This document shows, one piece after another, positions 25,168-32,758 of a DNA stretch of 33,046 nucleotides. The position numbers and the translations under genes were made by a program. The notes under the pieces are model-generated. The model saw only the letters and a list, made by a program, of their open reading frames with translations, made no database searches and was not told the origin of the DNA. The stretch is from assembly GCA_016212185.1 (NCBI GenBank), contig JACRGX010000009.1:1-33046 (forward strand). The letters run 5' to 3'. The first letter of the stretch is position 1; each line of letters opens with the position of its first letter. This stretch comes from Nitrospirota bacterium. Lineage in GTDB: Bacteria; Nitrospirota; Thermodesulfovibrionia; UBA6902; DSMQ01.

Positions 25168-25692
25168 ATGCTGAAAGAAATATTTAAAAACATACTGTTC
25201 AAAAGAAATACAATCCCGTTTCCTGACGGCATGAAAATTTCTCCTGAAGAGGTGCTGCAGTTTACCGGCCTTCAGAAAAAAATTGACAAAATTTTCAGCC
25301 GTTCATTAAGAATCAGGCAGGTTGATGCCGGCTCCTGCAATGCCTGCGAATGGGAATGCACTGCGCTGACAAATCCCGTTTATGACATCCAGAGATTCGG
25401 GATTGATTTTGTCGCATCGCCGAGGCATGCAGACCTGCTGCTTGTCACAGGTCCCGTCTCAAGGCAAATGGAGTTTGCCCTTAAAAAAACATATCTCGCA
25501 GCCCCGGAACCAAAACTCGTTATTGCATGCGGAGACTGCGCCCTTGACGGAGGCATCTACAAAGGAAGTTATGCCATCACCAACGGTGTTGCAAGTATAG
25601 TTCCGGTAGATGCATATATCCCCGGCTGTCCGCCGGCGCCGGCCCAGATTATCAACGGGTTAATGGAACTGCTTAAAAAAATCTGCGGATAA
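25168..25692 (+). CDS. HyfI/HycG-like small subunit (NuoB family, 4Fe-4S)
   Basis: A 174-residue protein of the NuoB/hydrogenase small-subunit family that carries the cluster next to the large-subunit active site. Cys57 and Cys60 (GSCNACEWE), Cys124 (CGDCALDGG) and Cys154 (IPGCPPAP) match the four ligands of the N2-type 4Fe-4S cluster, so this subunit looks redox-competent even though the large subunit has lost its nickel ligands. It starts 24 bp after the large-subunit gene and is the last gene of the operon. The short gap contains a trace of the heptamer motif (CAAACAGTGAAAT-like). No ferredoxin-like HyfA/HyfH gene follows. Confidence 0.93.
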   Translation: MLKEIFKNILFKRNTIPFPDGMKISPEEVLQFTGLQKKIDKIFSRSLRIRQVDAGSCNACEWECTALTNPVYDIQRFGIDFVASPRHADLLLVTGPVSRQMEFALKKTYLAAPEPKLVIACGDCALDGGIYKGSYAITNGVASIVPVDAYIPGCPPAPAQIINGLMELLKKICG

Positions 25693-25721
25693 GCTGTAAA
25701 TTTTTCTTTTTCCCCTTTTAG

Positions 25722-25730
25722 TGATAAAAT
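25722..25730 (+). promoter_or_regulatory. Extended -10 promoter before the NtrB-like gene
   Basis: TGATAAAAT fits TGn plus TAAAAT and ends 8 bp before the ATG at 25739. There is no Shine-Dalgarno sequence between them, so the transcript may be leaderless. No good -35 is visible. Confidence 0.4.
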
Positions 25731-25738
25731 AACTCACC

Positions 25739-27289
25739 ATGTCTTTGAAGAAAAAAATAATCCTCGGCTTTCTCACAAGCTCCATTATTATTGTCGTCCT
25801 TATGATCTTTGCCTTTGCCAGCTTCATGGAAATCAGAAAAGAGATACATTACCTTGAACTGTCCGACAACCTCAGAAGCAAATCCTTACAGCTAAGGCGT
25901 CATGAAAAGAACTTTTTCCTTTACATGGACGCCGGCGCGGTTGAAAAAGTTCACGCCAATTTAAAAGAATTGCAGGCGCTTCTTAATCAAGGCCGGCGCA
26001 CTTACAATAATGAGGAACTCCTTACGCTCGGAAAAAAAATAGATGACTACGGTCAGAAATTCAATCACATTGAAACTATTTTTACTGAAATTCAAAAGCA
26101 GTTGACTCATCTTAAGCCCAAAAATTCACAATACAGCGCACTTTCTCAAATCATTGAAACTACATTCTTAGAGCGTCCGCTCGTAAATGCGGAGCTCTTA
26201 AAAAGTCTTTTTTCTCTGCGTGAAGAAAATCCGATTATTAAAAATTTACAGGAGCTGAATACCGAAATGACCGCCATAAGAAAAGACGGTGAGGAGATAT
26301 TGACTATTTCCAATGATATGGATAAGTCGGCAAGGGAAAAAGTTGACAAGGCAATTGCCGTATCGCAGACCACGGCATTAATCCTTTTTCCGATGTTTAT
26401 TTTTGTGGGGCTGTGGGCGTTGTTCGGGATAAGCCAAAGCACTGTGAGACGTTTAAGAATATTGTCCGGAGAGATAGAAAAAACAGGACTGGGAAACTTT
26501 TCCAGTGTTGCTGAACCTACTAAAAACTGGGGAACGGATGAAGTGGGTCTTCTTATTGGGAAATTCAACTATATGGAAGAGCAGCTTGCGCAAAGGGAAA
26601 GAGAACTGCTGCAAAGCAAAAAATTGGCTGCTATCGGTACGCTGGCATCCGGAGTCGCCCATGAACTGAATAATCCGCTTAACAATATATACACAACAGC
26701 ACAGAGGCTGATTAAAAAATCCGGGGAAGAGTGTCCTCCGTTCATCAAAAACGGGCTTGATGACATCTTCGCACAAACTATGAGAGTTAAAAAAATAGTA
26801 AGCGACCTGCTTGAGTTTGCCCGCGGGAAAGAGCCGCAACCCGTGAGAATTGAATTAAATACCCTTATTGCCAATACATACAAATTGCTTCCCAGTTCTT
26901 TAAACACTGCCAATGTCCGCTTTTTGCAGGAAAATGAAATTAGTCAATTATTTATTTCCGCTGACCCCGAGCAGATGGAGCAGGTCTTTATCAATCTCTT
27001 CAGCAATGCAATTGAGGCTATGTCTGGGAAGGGAGACCTGACAGTAAAGACCATTACGAAAAATAACAATATAATAATTAAAATATCCGATGCAGGCAAA
27101 GGCATACCGCAGGAAGCCATTGACAAAATATTTGAACCTTTTTTTACCACCAAGGAAAAAGGGACAGGGCTGGGGCTTGCGATTGTCTTCAATATTATTC
27201 AGAAACATCACGGCGACATTCAGGTTGACAGTCAGGAAGGCAGAGGAACCACCTTTATCATTACCCTGCCTGCCGGGAAGGAGAACTGA
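25739..27289 (+). CDS. Membrane sensor histidine kinase, NtrB-like core
   Basis: A 516-residue kinase. A membrane segment (~8-28) is followed by a ~180-residue, mostly helical extracytoplasmic domain, a second membrane segment (~211-231) and a HAMP-like region to ~290. HisKA has His308 in SGVAHELNNPLNN, and the ATPase has NLFSNAIEAM, ISDAGKGIPQ, FEPFFTTKEKGTGLGLAI and GRGTTF motifs. The HELNNPL box and the FFTTK sequence are typical of kinases that pair with NtrC-family regulators, and one follows after 5 bp. The sensor domain has no Cys or heme motif that I recognise. It begins 46 bp after the hyf-like operon. The promoter seems to be its own, so the functional link to the complex is by position only. 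Confidence 0.93.
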   Translation: MSLKKKIILGFLTSSIIIVVLMIFAFASFMEIRKEIHYLELSDNLRSKSLQLRRHEKNFFLYMDAGAVEKVHANLKELQALLNQGRRTYNNEELLTLGKKIDDYGQKFNHIETIFTEIQKQLTHLKPKNSQYSALSQIIETTFLERPLVNAELLKSLFSLREENPIIKNLQELNTEMTAIRKDGEEILTISNDMDKSAREKVDKAIAVSQTTALILFPMFIFVGLWALFGISQSTVRRLRILSGEIEKTGLGNFSSVAEPTKNWGTDEVGLLIGKFNYMEEQLAQRERELLQSKKLAAIGTLASGVAHELNNPLNNIYTTAQRLIKKSGEECPPFIKNGLDDIFAQTMRVKKIVSDLLEFARGKEPQPVRIELNTLIANTYKLLPSSLNTANVRFLQENEISQLFISADPEQMEQVFINLFSNAIEAMSGKGDLTVKTITKNNNIIIKISDAGKGIPQEAIDKIFEPFFTTKEKGTGLGLAIVFNIIQKHHGDIQVDSQEGRGTTFIITLPAGKEN

Positions 27290-27294
27290 CAATC

Positions 27295-28626
27295 ATGGCA
27301 TTAAAGATACTCGTTGCAGAAGATGAAGAAATAACTCTGAAAAATATCGTTGATACGCTGAATGAAGAAGGATACAGTACGTCCGGAACAAAAGACGGCT
27401 ATGAGGCCCTTCATGCGCTTAAGAAGGAACGCTTTGACCTCCTTATTACAGACATAAAAATGCCGCGGCTGAGCGGTATTGAGCTTCTGGAAAAGGTAAA
27501 AGAGAAATATCCCGAAACAGAAGTAATCATAATCACAGGCTTTGGAAGCATCGGCTCTGCGGTTGAAGCCATGAAAAAGAGCGCTTACGATTATATAACA
27601 AAGCCTTTTGATTTGGACGAGTTGATCATCAGGGTAAAGAAAATTCAAAAGCAGAAAAACCTCAAAAAAGAAAATATTGCGTTAAAGACTTACTTTGACA
27701 TGAACAAAAAGGTCACGATTATTGCAAAGAGCGAAAGCATAAAAAAAATTCTGGATACCATAGACGGGCTGAAGGATTCTGCATGCAGCGTTCTTCTTAC
27801 TGGAGAAAGCGGCACGGGGAAAAATCTCATAGCCAAAATAATACATTCAACAAGCAGGAGACAGGACAGGCCGTTTCTCTCCATCAACTGTGCAACACTT
27901 ACGGAGGACCTCCTTGCCAGCGAGTTGTTCGGACATGAAAAAGGCGCATTTACAGGAGCAATAACACCAAAACAGGGGCTTGTGGAAATAGCTGACACCG
28001 GCACGCTTTTCCTTGATGAAATTGCGGAATTGTCCACGGCCCTCCAGGCAAAGCTTTTGAAGGTTGTTGAAGATGGTGAATTTTACAGGGTTGGGGGGAT
28101 AAAACCCCAAAAAGTTGATGTCAGGTTCATAGCCGCAACAAACCAGAATGTAAAGAATCTGATCTCAGAGGGACGGTTCAGGGAAGACCTCTATTACAGG
28201 CTGAATATTATGGAAATCTTTATCCAGCCTTTAAGAGAACGTCAGGAAGATATAAAGCCCTTAAGCGCATTTTTCCTGCAGAAACATCTTCCTAAATCCA
28301 ATAAGAAAATAACAGGGATTTCAGAAGAGGCGATGGAAATTCTAATGCATTACAGTTTTCCGGGTAATGTAAGGGAACTTGAAAATATCATTGAGCGGGC
28401 AATAATAATTGAGAAGAGCCCTGTAATTACGCCAGAGAGCCTTCCTCACGGCATCAGGGTGCTGCAGATTGAGACCTTAGGCCCTGACCAGATAAAAACC
28501 ATTGATGAGCATATCAAGGAATATGTTGAAAAGGTTGTCAAGGTATTTGGCGGCAACAAAACAAAGGCAGCAGAATCATTAGGCATCTCAAGGACAAGCC
28601 TCTGGAAAATTCTCAAGGAAGATTAA
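27295..28626 (+). CDS. NtrC-family sigma-54-dependent response regulator
   Basis: A 443-residue regulator. The receiver domain has Asp53 in LLITDIKMPRLSG and Lys in TKPFD. The AAA+ domain (~140-380) has Walker A GESGTGKN (170-177), the sigma-54-contacting loop GAFTGA (217-222), Walker B TLFLDEI and arginine-finger region REDLYYRLN. A C-terminal Fis-type helix-turn-helix contains GGNKTKAAESLGISRTSLW. All residues needed for sigma-54 activation are present. The ATG follows GGAGAA by about 9 bases and the gene is co-transcribed with the kinase. Targets are unknown; I find no convincing -24/-12 element in the window. Confidence 0.95.
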   Translation: MALKILVAEDEEITLKNIVDTLNEEGYSTSGTKDGYEALHALKKERFDLLITDIKMPRLSGIELLEKVKEKYPETEVIIITGFGSIGSAVEAMKKSAYDYITKPFDLDELIIRVKKIQKQKNLKKENIALKTYFDMNKKVTIIAKSESIKKILDTIDGLKDSACSVLLTGESGTGKNLIAKIIHSTSRRQDRPFLSINCATLTEDLLASELFGHEKGAFTGAITPKQGLVEIADTGTLFLDEIAELSTALQAKLLKVVEDGEFYRVGGIKPQKVDVRFIAATNQNVKNLISEGRFREDLYYRLNIMEIFIQPLRERQEDIKPLSAFFLQKHLPKSNKKITGISEEAMEILMHYSFPGNVRELENIIERAIIIEKSPVITPESLPHGIRVLQIETLGPDQIKTIDEHIKEYVEKVVKVFGGNKTKAAESLGISRTSLWKILKED

Positions 28627-28748
28627 AAATTGAACTAATCACGAATTGTGTTGACAGTTCATGCCGCGCATAAAAGAGTTGATGAGTCACGGCCTTCCGG
28701 TTAAGATAAGTAGTTGACCAAAAAACTTACTTTACCAAAGAGAGGAAA
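28627..28748. other. Gap between convergent regulator and toxin genes
   Basis: This 122-bp stretch lies between the 3' ends of the NtrC-like gene and the PIN gene. I see no clear terminator hairpin and no open reading frame. A TTGACA hexamer occurs at about 28650 but has no correctly spaced -10. Confidence 0.5.
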
Positions 28749-29138
28749 TTATCCCAGATACTCTTTTAGGGTGATTATTTTTATTCCTTTATACTCCTTC
28801 AAGGCAAGCATTTGTTTGTCTCCGGTTACAATTACATCTGCTTTTCCGCTAACTGCACATTCAAGAATCCTGTTATCAGGAACATCTCTTAAAACCGTAA
28901 TGCTTCTGATTGTATGAACAATTTCACCCAGCCCCGCAAGATAAACGGCAATACGGCTTATGGCTTCTCTATCACGGCTGAATTTATGAGCAAGAACCGA
29001 TAATACCTCATCAATGATTGTCTTGGAAAGTATAAGACTGTCATGGTTGTTAATGATCCTGAAAACAGCTTTTTCAGCCTGGCTGCCGGGAATAACAAAT
29101 GCTGAGATGAAAATATTTGAATCAAAAACAACTCTCAT
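28749..29138 (-). CDS. PIN-domain toxin of a type II toxin-antitoxin pair
   Basis: A 129-residue PIN-domain protein of the kind annotated as the toxin component of PIN-family toxin-antitoxin systems; such proteins are metal-dependent RNases. Acidic catalytic positions are Asp7 in VVFDSNIFISAF, Glu in IIDEVLSVL, Asp in DVPDNRILECA and Asp in ADVIVTGDKQML. Its ATG overlaps the antitoxin stop codon by 4 bp (ATGA), the usual coupling in these operons. It runs opposite to its neighbours. All four acidic positions are present, so the toxin should be active. Confidence 0.92.
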   Translation of the reverse strand: MRVVFDSNIFISAFVIPGSQAEKAVFRIINNHDSLILSKTIIDEVLSVLAHKFSRDREAISRIAVYLAGLGEIVHTIRSITVLRDVPDNRILECAVSGKADVIVTGDKQMLALKEYKGIKIITLKEYLG

Positions 29139-29371
29139 GTCGCGAGGTATCTTTGAAGGTCTTTCTCGGTGAGTATCCCTTTTTCTTTTGCCTTCTTGCT
29201 CCAGCAGCCCTGCAATTCCCTGAATTCCTTCTTAAGTCTTTCCTTCCTCGTTGTCCGCAGAGCATCCTGAATTACCGCGCTCAGGGGCTTCCCTTCATCG
29301 CGGGCAATTTCTTCAGCTTCTTTGGCAAGTTCAGGTGGGAGTGATATTGTTTTCTTCACTGCTATTGTCAT
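29135..29371 (-). CDS. Ribbon-helix-helix antitoxin
   Basis: A 78-residue protein. The N-terminal half has the ribbon-helix-helix pattern: a short strand (AVKKTISLP), helix ELAKEAEEIARDEG, then the turn and helix SAVIQDALRTTRKER. The C-terminal half is charged and should wrap the PIN toxin. GGAGG lies 9 bases before the ATG. It precedes and overlaps the toxin gene. A CATAC/GTATG dyad overlapping the ribosome site is a plausible self-repression operator. Confidence 0.88.
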   Translation of the reverse strand: MTIAVKKTISLPPELAKEAEEIARDEGKPLSAVIQDALRTTRKERLKKEFRELQGCWSKKAKEKGILTEKDLQRYLAT

Positions 29372-29384
29372 ATTAAGTATCCTC

Positions 29385-29396
29385 CATACTGGTATG
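29385..29396. promoter_or_regulatory. Candidate operator of the toxin-antitoxin operon
   Basis: CATACTGGTATG has 5-bp dyad arms and lies directly upstream of, and partly overlapping, the antitoxin ribosome site (29381-29385). Ribbon-helix-helix antitoxins commonly bind short palindromes at this location. Confidence 0.4.
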
Positions 29397-29459
29397 AATA
29401 AATACTACCACAATTTGTCAGAAAAAAACAAGGGAATGCTTATGTTCTTATATTCTTAA

Positions 29460-29480
29460 ACCGTTCATATTTTAAACGCC
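29460..29480. repeat. 21-bp direct repeat, copy 1
   Basis: The sequence beginning ACCGTTCATA and ending TTTTAAACGCC is identical to 29564-29584. It contains a CGTT...AACG dyad over 17 bp, so it may be a protein-binding site. Confidence 0.6.
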
Positions 29481-29563
29481 TCTTTATTCCCCCTGTAATA
29501 TTTTAAAAATACTTCTAAATCAATAAGTTATATCCATACTAATTAAAATAACCCCTCTTTGAT

Positions 29564-29584
29564 ACCGTTCATATTTTAAACGCC
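29564..29584. repeat. 21-bp direct repeat, copy 2
   Basis: An exact copy of 29460-29480, 104 bp downstream (about ten helical turns) and 104 bp before the Usp-like start codon. Confidence 0.6.
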
Positions 29585-29645
29585 CAATAAGTTTCATTTT
29601 TAAATATCCCTTAAAAATCAAGCCATTATAGTAAAGCACCGTTTA

Positions 29646-29654
29646 TGCTATAGA
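29646..29654 (+). promoter_or_regulatory. Candidate extended -10 promoter of the Usp-TauE operon
   Basis: TGCTATAGA resembles TGn plus TATAAT and lies 33 bp before the Usp-like ATG. The hexamer 17 bp upstream (TTATAG) is a poor -35, so an activator bound at the direct repeats could be needed. Confidence 0.3.
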
Positions 29655-29687
29655 TAGGGTAGGAATTAAAACAATCCGGAGGTAAAA

Positions 29688-30164
29688 ATGAAAAAAAATC
29701 TCTTATTTGTAACCTATCAAGACGAAGAATGTGATGAAGGACTTTCATATGTAATTGATCTGGCAAAAATTATGGACAGGGGCATAACTATTTTGCTCGT
29801 ATACAAACAAAAATTAATGGAAAAGTTTGAAAACATAATGACTGCTGTTACATTTGCAGAGGCAGGCGAACATAAGACAGCGCAGGAAATACTCTCAACA
29901 AATGACAAAAAGAATGCCGGGGCCATCAGCCTTCTTCTTGAAAAATGCCGCAAGTCAGGAGTTGATACCAATATCCAGACAACAACAATGGATATAGGTT
30001 TGGCAGTAAAAGATTTCCTCAAACAAAAAAATACCGTAGATATGGTCTTGTTGAGCCCAAGCATAACCAACAACGGAAATATTACATCAAGTGATTTACA
30101 AAAACTCGTTAGAACGGCATCAAGACCTGTTGTAACAATGGCGAGTCAGATTTATGCTTCGTGA
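29688..30164 (+). CDS. Degenerate universal-stress-protein-like domain
   Basis: A 158-residue cytoplasmic protein with the alternating strand-helix pattern of UspA folds (NLLFVTYQDEE start, VDMVLLSPS strand, RPVVTMAS end). The nucleotide motif G-x2-G-x9-G-S/T expected after the fourth strand is absent: the segment reads SPSITNNGNITSSDLQKL. It therefore probably does not bind ATP in the usual way and may act as a partner or regulator. The ATG has a strong CCGGAGGT ribosome site. It is first in an operon of Usp, TauE-like, TIGR02186-like, double Usp and Usp genes. The family call is by overall pattern and context. Confidence 0.65.
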   Translation: MKKNLLFVTYQDEECDEGLSYVIDLAKIMDRGITILLVYKQKLMEKFENIMTAVTFAEAGEHKTAQEILSTNDKKNAGAISLLLEKCRKSGVDTNIQTTTMDIGLAVKDFLKQKNTVDMVLLSPSITNNGNITSSDLQKLVRTASRPVVTMASQIYAS

Positions 30165-30194
30165 ATTTCTTCCAATCAGCAAGGAGACGCATCA

Positions 30195-31121
30195 ATGAAT
30201 TTTATGTATCTTTACTTACCGATAGCCTTAACAAGCATCAACATTATAATTCCGATCGGGCTGGGGCTTGCAGTAGGCTTGCTGTCCGGTCTTTTCGGCG
30301 TCGGCGGGGGGTTTTTGATGACCCCACTTCTAATAATGTTCGGTATTCCCTCAACTGTTGCAGCTGCAACGGATTCAAATCAGATAGTTGCCGCATCAAC
30401 CTCCGGGACATATGCGCACTGGAAGGTCGGCAATGTGGATTTCAAGATGGGATTATATCTCCTTATCGGCGGGTTTATCGGAGGACTTTTGGGCGTACAG
30501 GCCATAAGAGTTCTCAATGCAACGGGCAATGCAGACTTCGTCATAAAAATGACTTATGTCCTGATGCTTGGGATAGTCGGAACATATATGCTCATTGAAA
30601 GTTTAAACAGTATGAAGAAAAAAAAGACGGAGGCGGTCAAAACTGAAAAAGAATCAGGACTGACAAAATTCCTCAAGTCACTCCCATTTCAAACGCACTT
30701 TGAAAAATCAGGGGTAACACATTCCACGCTTGTTCCGATTTTATTCGGAGGTTTTGTCGGCATACTCGCTGCAATCATGGGAGTCGGCGGCGGTTTCCTA
30801 ATGGTTCCTGTCATGGTCTACGTTTTAAAAATGCCAATGCATGTCGTTGTAGGCACAAGCCTCTTTCAGATATTGTTTAACTGCATAGAAGTTACTTTTC
30901 TTCAGGCTTATACCAATCACAACGTGGATTTTATCCTTGCAGTGCTTTTGCTGTTAGGCTCCACTGTCGGGGCACAGGCAGGAGCGGTATTCGGCAGGAA
31001 AATGAAAGGGGAACAGCTAAAGATAATACTCGCAGTGATAGTTCTCATAGTGACAGTAAAAATAATCTTTGAACTTACATTAACGCCGTCATTGCTTCTA
31101 TCACAGGTTGGAAAACACTGA
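30195..31121 (+). CDS. TauE/SafE-family membrane permease
   Basis: A 308-residue membrane protein of the sulfite exporter TauE/SafE family, whose members move sulfite, sulfoacetate and other small organic or sulfur anions. The family's internal duplication is clear: LSGLFGVGGGFLMTPLLIMF (~residues 30-50) and LAAIMGVGGGFLMVPVMVYV (~195-215). About eight membrane segments are split by a charged ~40-residue loop (~137-178) that would lie on one side of the membrane. GGAG precedes the ATG. The stop codon overlaps the next start (TGATG). The substrate cannot be read from the sequence; sulfite is a guess from the family name. Confidence 0.9.
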   Translation: MNFMYLYLPIALTSINIIIPIGLGLAVGLLSGLFGVGGGFLMTPLLIMFGIPSTVAAATDSNQIVAASTSGTYAHWKVGNVDFKMGLYLLIGGFIGGLLGVQAIRVLNATGNADFVIKMTYVLMLGIVGTYMLIESLNSMKKKKTEAVKTEKESGLTKFLKSLPFQTHFEKSGVTHSTLVPILFGGFVGILAAIMGVGGGFLMVPVMVYVLKMPMHVVVGTSLFQILFNCIEVTFLQAYTNHNVDFILAVLLLLGSTVGAQAGAVFGRKMKGEQLKIILAVIVLIVTVKIIFELTLTPSLLLSQVGKH

Positions 31122-31891
31122 TGAAAAATTTTAAATTTTTAATATTTTTATTGCCATGCATATTCATATTCACAGGGGAATCATCTGCTGAACTTACAAT
31201 AAAGGCAAACCACAACCATATTAAGATAGATTTCTTTTATCATGGCAGTATTGTAAGCGTTGCCGGAAATGCCGATTCCGGCACTGACCTGATTATTAAA
31301 ATAGCTTCTCCCAACGGACATGATGTTCTGAAACAGAGAGGAAAGACAGCAGGATTTTTGTGGATGAACAAAGGGACAGTAAATTTTAAGAATACACCAA
31401 ATCTCTATTCCATTTACAGTACAAAAAAAATTGAGGATCTCCTGAGCAAAGAGGAAACGGATAAGTATGTTCTCGGCTATCCGGCTTTAAGCAGACAGAT
31501 AAAAATGACACCTGTTTCAAATGAGGATGAAAAATCAAAATGGTTCAATGAATTCGTAAAATATAAGGAATCCTCAAATCTTTACACAATATCTTCGAGT
31601 AAAATAATAACCACGGCAAAAGACGGCAGGCAGGCTTATTATATTCTGACAAGCTGGCCTTATCAGGCGCCTCCGGGGAATTATCTCGTTACCGTATATG
31701 CGGTAAGGGATAAAAAGGTCCTTGAGAAAGCAGAGGCAAAGGTATCGGTTGAACAGGTTGGTATCGTAAAGATACTTGCCGGCATGGCAAAGAATAAAGC
31801 CGCTTTATACGGGATTATATCCGTAATGGCGGCGCTGGCTGCCGGTTTTGGAGTCGGACTCATATTCAGAAAGGGCGGAGGGGCTCATTAA
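31121..31891 (+). CDS. TIGR02186-type membrane-anchored extracytoplasmic protein
   Basis: A 256-residue protein with an N-terminal signal peptide (KFLIFLLPCIFIFTGESSAE), a ~200-residue extracytoplasmic domain and a C-terminal membrane helix (~226-246, ALYGIISVMAALAAGFGVGL) ending in a short basic tail. It resembles the TIGR02186 / Alph_Pro_TM family, of unknown function: KIDFFYHGSIVSVAGNAD, LIIKIASP, KTAGFLWMNKGTVNF and PNLYSIYSTKKIEDLL match its usual layout. In other bacteria these proteins are often encoded next to TauE/SafE permeases, as here (1-bp overlap), so it is probably an accessory of the transporter. Confidence 0.8.
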   Translation: MKNFKFLIFLLPCIFIFTGESSAELTIKANHNHIKIDFFYHGSIVSVAGNADSGTDLIIKIASPNGHDVLKQRGKTAGFLWMNKGTVNFKNTPNLYSIYSTKKIEDLLSKEETDKYVLGYPALSRQIKMTPVSNEDEKSKWFNEFVKYKESSNLYTISSSKIITTAKDGRQAYYILTSWPYQAPPGNYLVTVYAVRDKKVLEKAEAKVSVEQVGIVKILAGMAKNKAALYGIISVMAALAAGFGVGLIFRKGGGAH

Positions 31892-31894
31892 GCT

Positions 31895-32752
31895 ATGTAC
31901 GAAAAAATTTTAGTGGGATTTGATGACTCTCAGCACAGCAAAGCGGCGTTGATTGAGGCGGCAAACTGGATCAAAAAACACGGCAGTAAACTTATTTTAG
32001 TGCATGCCGTGTTTTTTGATTCCGAGGAATTCGGAATTGCGCCGGAGCAATTGGAAAAACGCATGAAGGCAGGCGAAAAAGTGTGTGTTCAAACAAAAGC
32101 AATGTTAACTTCTGAATTTGGAATAGAAGTACAATCCCTGCTTCGTGAGGGGGAGCCTCCTGCAGTCATAGTTGACATTGCAAAGGAAGAGAAGGCGGAT
32201 TTAATAATGCTGGGCACATACGGCAGAAAAGGGCTGAAAAGACTGCTTATGGGGAGCGTGACCTCACAGGTCATTGTAAATTCTTCAATTGATGTGCTGG
32301 TAGTGAAAAAACCGTGTACAGAATGCACCGGAGAATATAAATCTATCCTGGTTCCTTTTGACGGTTCGGCATCCAGTCAAAAGGCATTAAACCTCGCCTG
32401 CCGTTTGTCAAAAACAGATAATGCAGAATTGCAAATCCTGTATGTTATTCCGCGCTATGAAGAAATGGTGGAATTTTTTAAAAGCAGCTCAATTAAGAAA
32501 AGTCTTCTTCTTGAAGCGCAGAAAATTATTAGTACGGCAAAGGGAATTGCCTCAGAGCTTGGGGTATCCGTCAAAGATGAAATACAAGAAGGGAATGCGG
32601 CTGAGAAAATCGTTGAAACCTCAAATAAACTGAATACCGACTTGATAGTGATGGGGAGTTACGGGTACAGCGGTGTCAACAAGGCGATCATAGGAAGCAC
32701 AGCAGAAAGAGTAATCACCAATGCATCCTGTCCCATTCTGGTCGTGAGGTAA
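31895..32752 (+). CDS. Tandem universal stress protein (two UspA domains)
   Basis: A 285-residue protein with two complete UspA domains. Domain 1 (~1-143) starts YEKILVGFDDSQHSKAA and has the nucleotide motif GTYGRKGLKRLLMGS. Domain 2 (~148-285) starts YKSILVPFDGSASSQKA and has GSYGYSGVNKAIIGS. Both fit G-x2-G-x9-G-S exactly, so both should bind ATP. The two domains probably dimerise within the chain. A CTEC motif lies at the domain junction. The start is 3 bp after the TIGR02186-like stop codon. Regulation of, or response to, the adjacent permease is a reasonable guess. Confidence 0.93.
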   Translation: MYEKILVGFDDSQHSKAALIEAANWIKKHGSKLILVHAVFFDSEEFGIAPEQLEKRMKAGEKVCVQTKAMLTSEFGIEVQSLLREGEPPAVIVDIAKEEKADLIMLGTYGRKGLKRLLMGSVTSQVIVNSSIDVLVVKKPCTECTGEYKSILVPFDGSASSQKALNLACRLSKTDNAELQILYVIPRYEEMVEFFKSSSIKKSLLLEAQKIISTAKGIASELGVSVKDEIQEGNAAEKIVETSNKLNTDLIVMGSYGYSGVNKAIIGSTAERVITNASCPILVVR

Positions 32753-32758
32753 CGGAAC

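Larger units (their letters stand above)
29372..29687. other. AT-rich 316-bp non-coding region between toxin-antitoxin and Usp operons
   Basis: This divergent intergenic region has no credible reading frame. It holds the antitoxin operator, two identical 21-bp direct repeats and a candidate promoter for the Usp operon. Most of the rest is AT-rich without clear structure. Confidence 0.6.

Noticed and set aside
29646-29665. Possible sigma-54 -24/-12 element near the GCACCGTTTATGCT sequence before the Usp operon
   Set aside because: The -24 GG is AG and the -12 box is degenerate; an extended -10 overlaps it and fits better.
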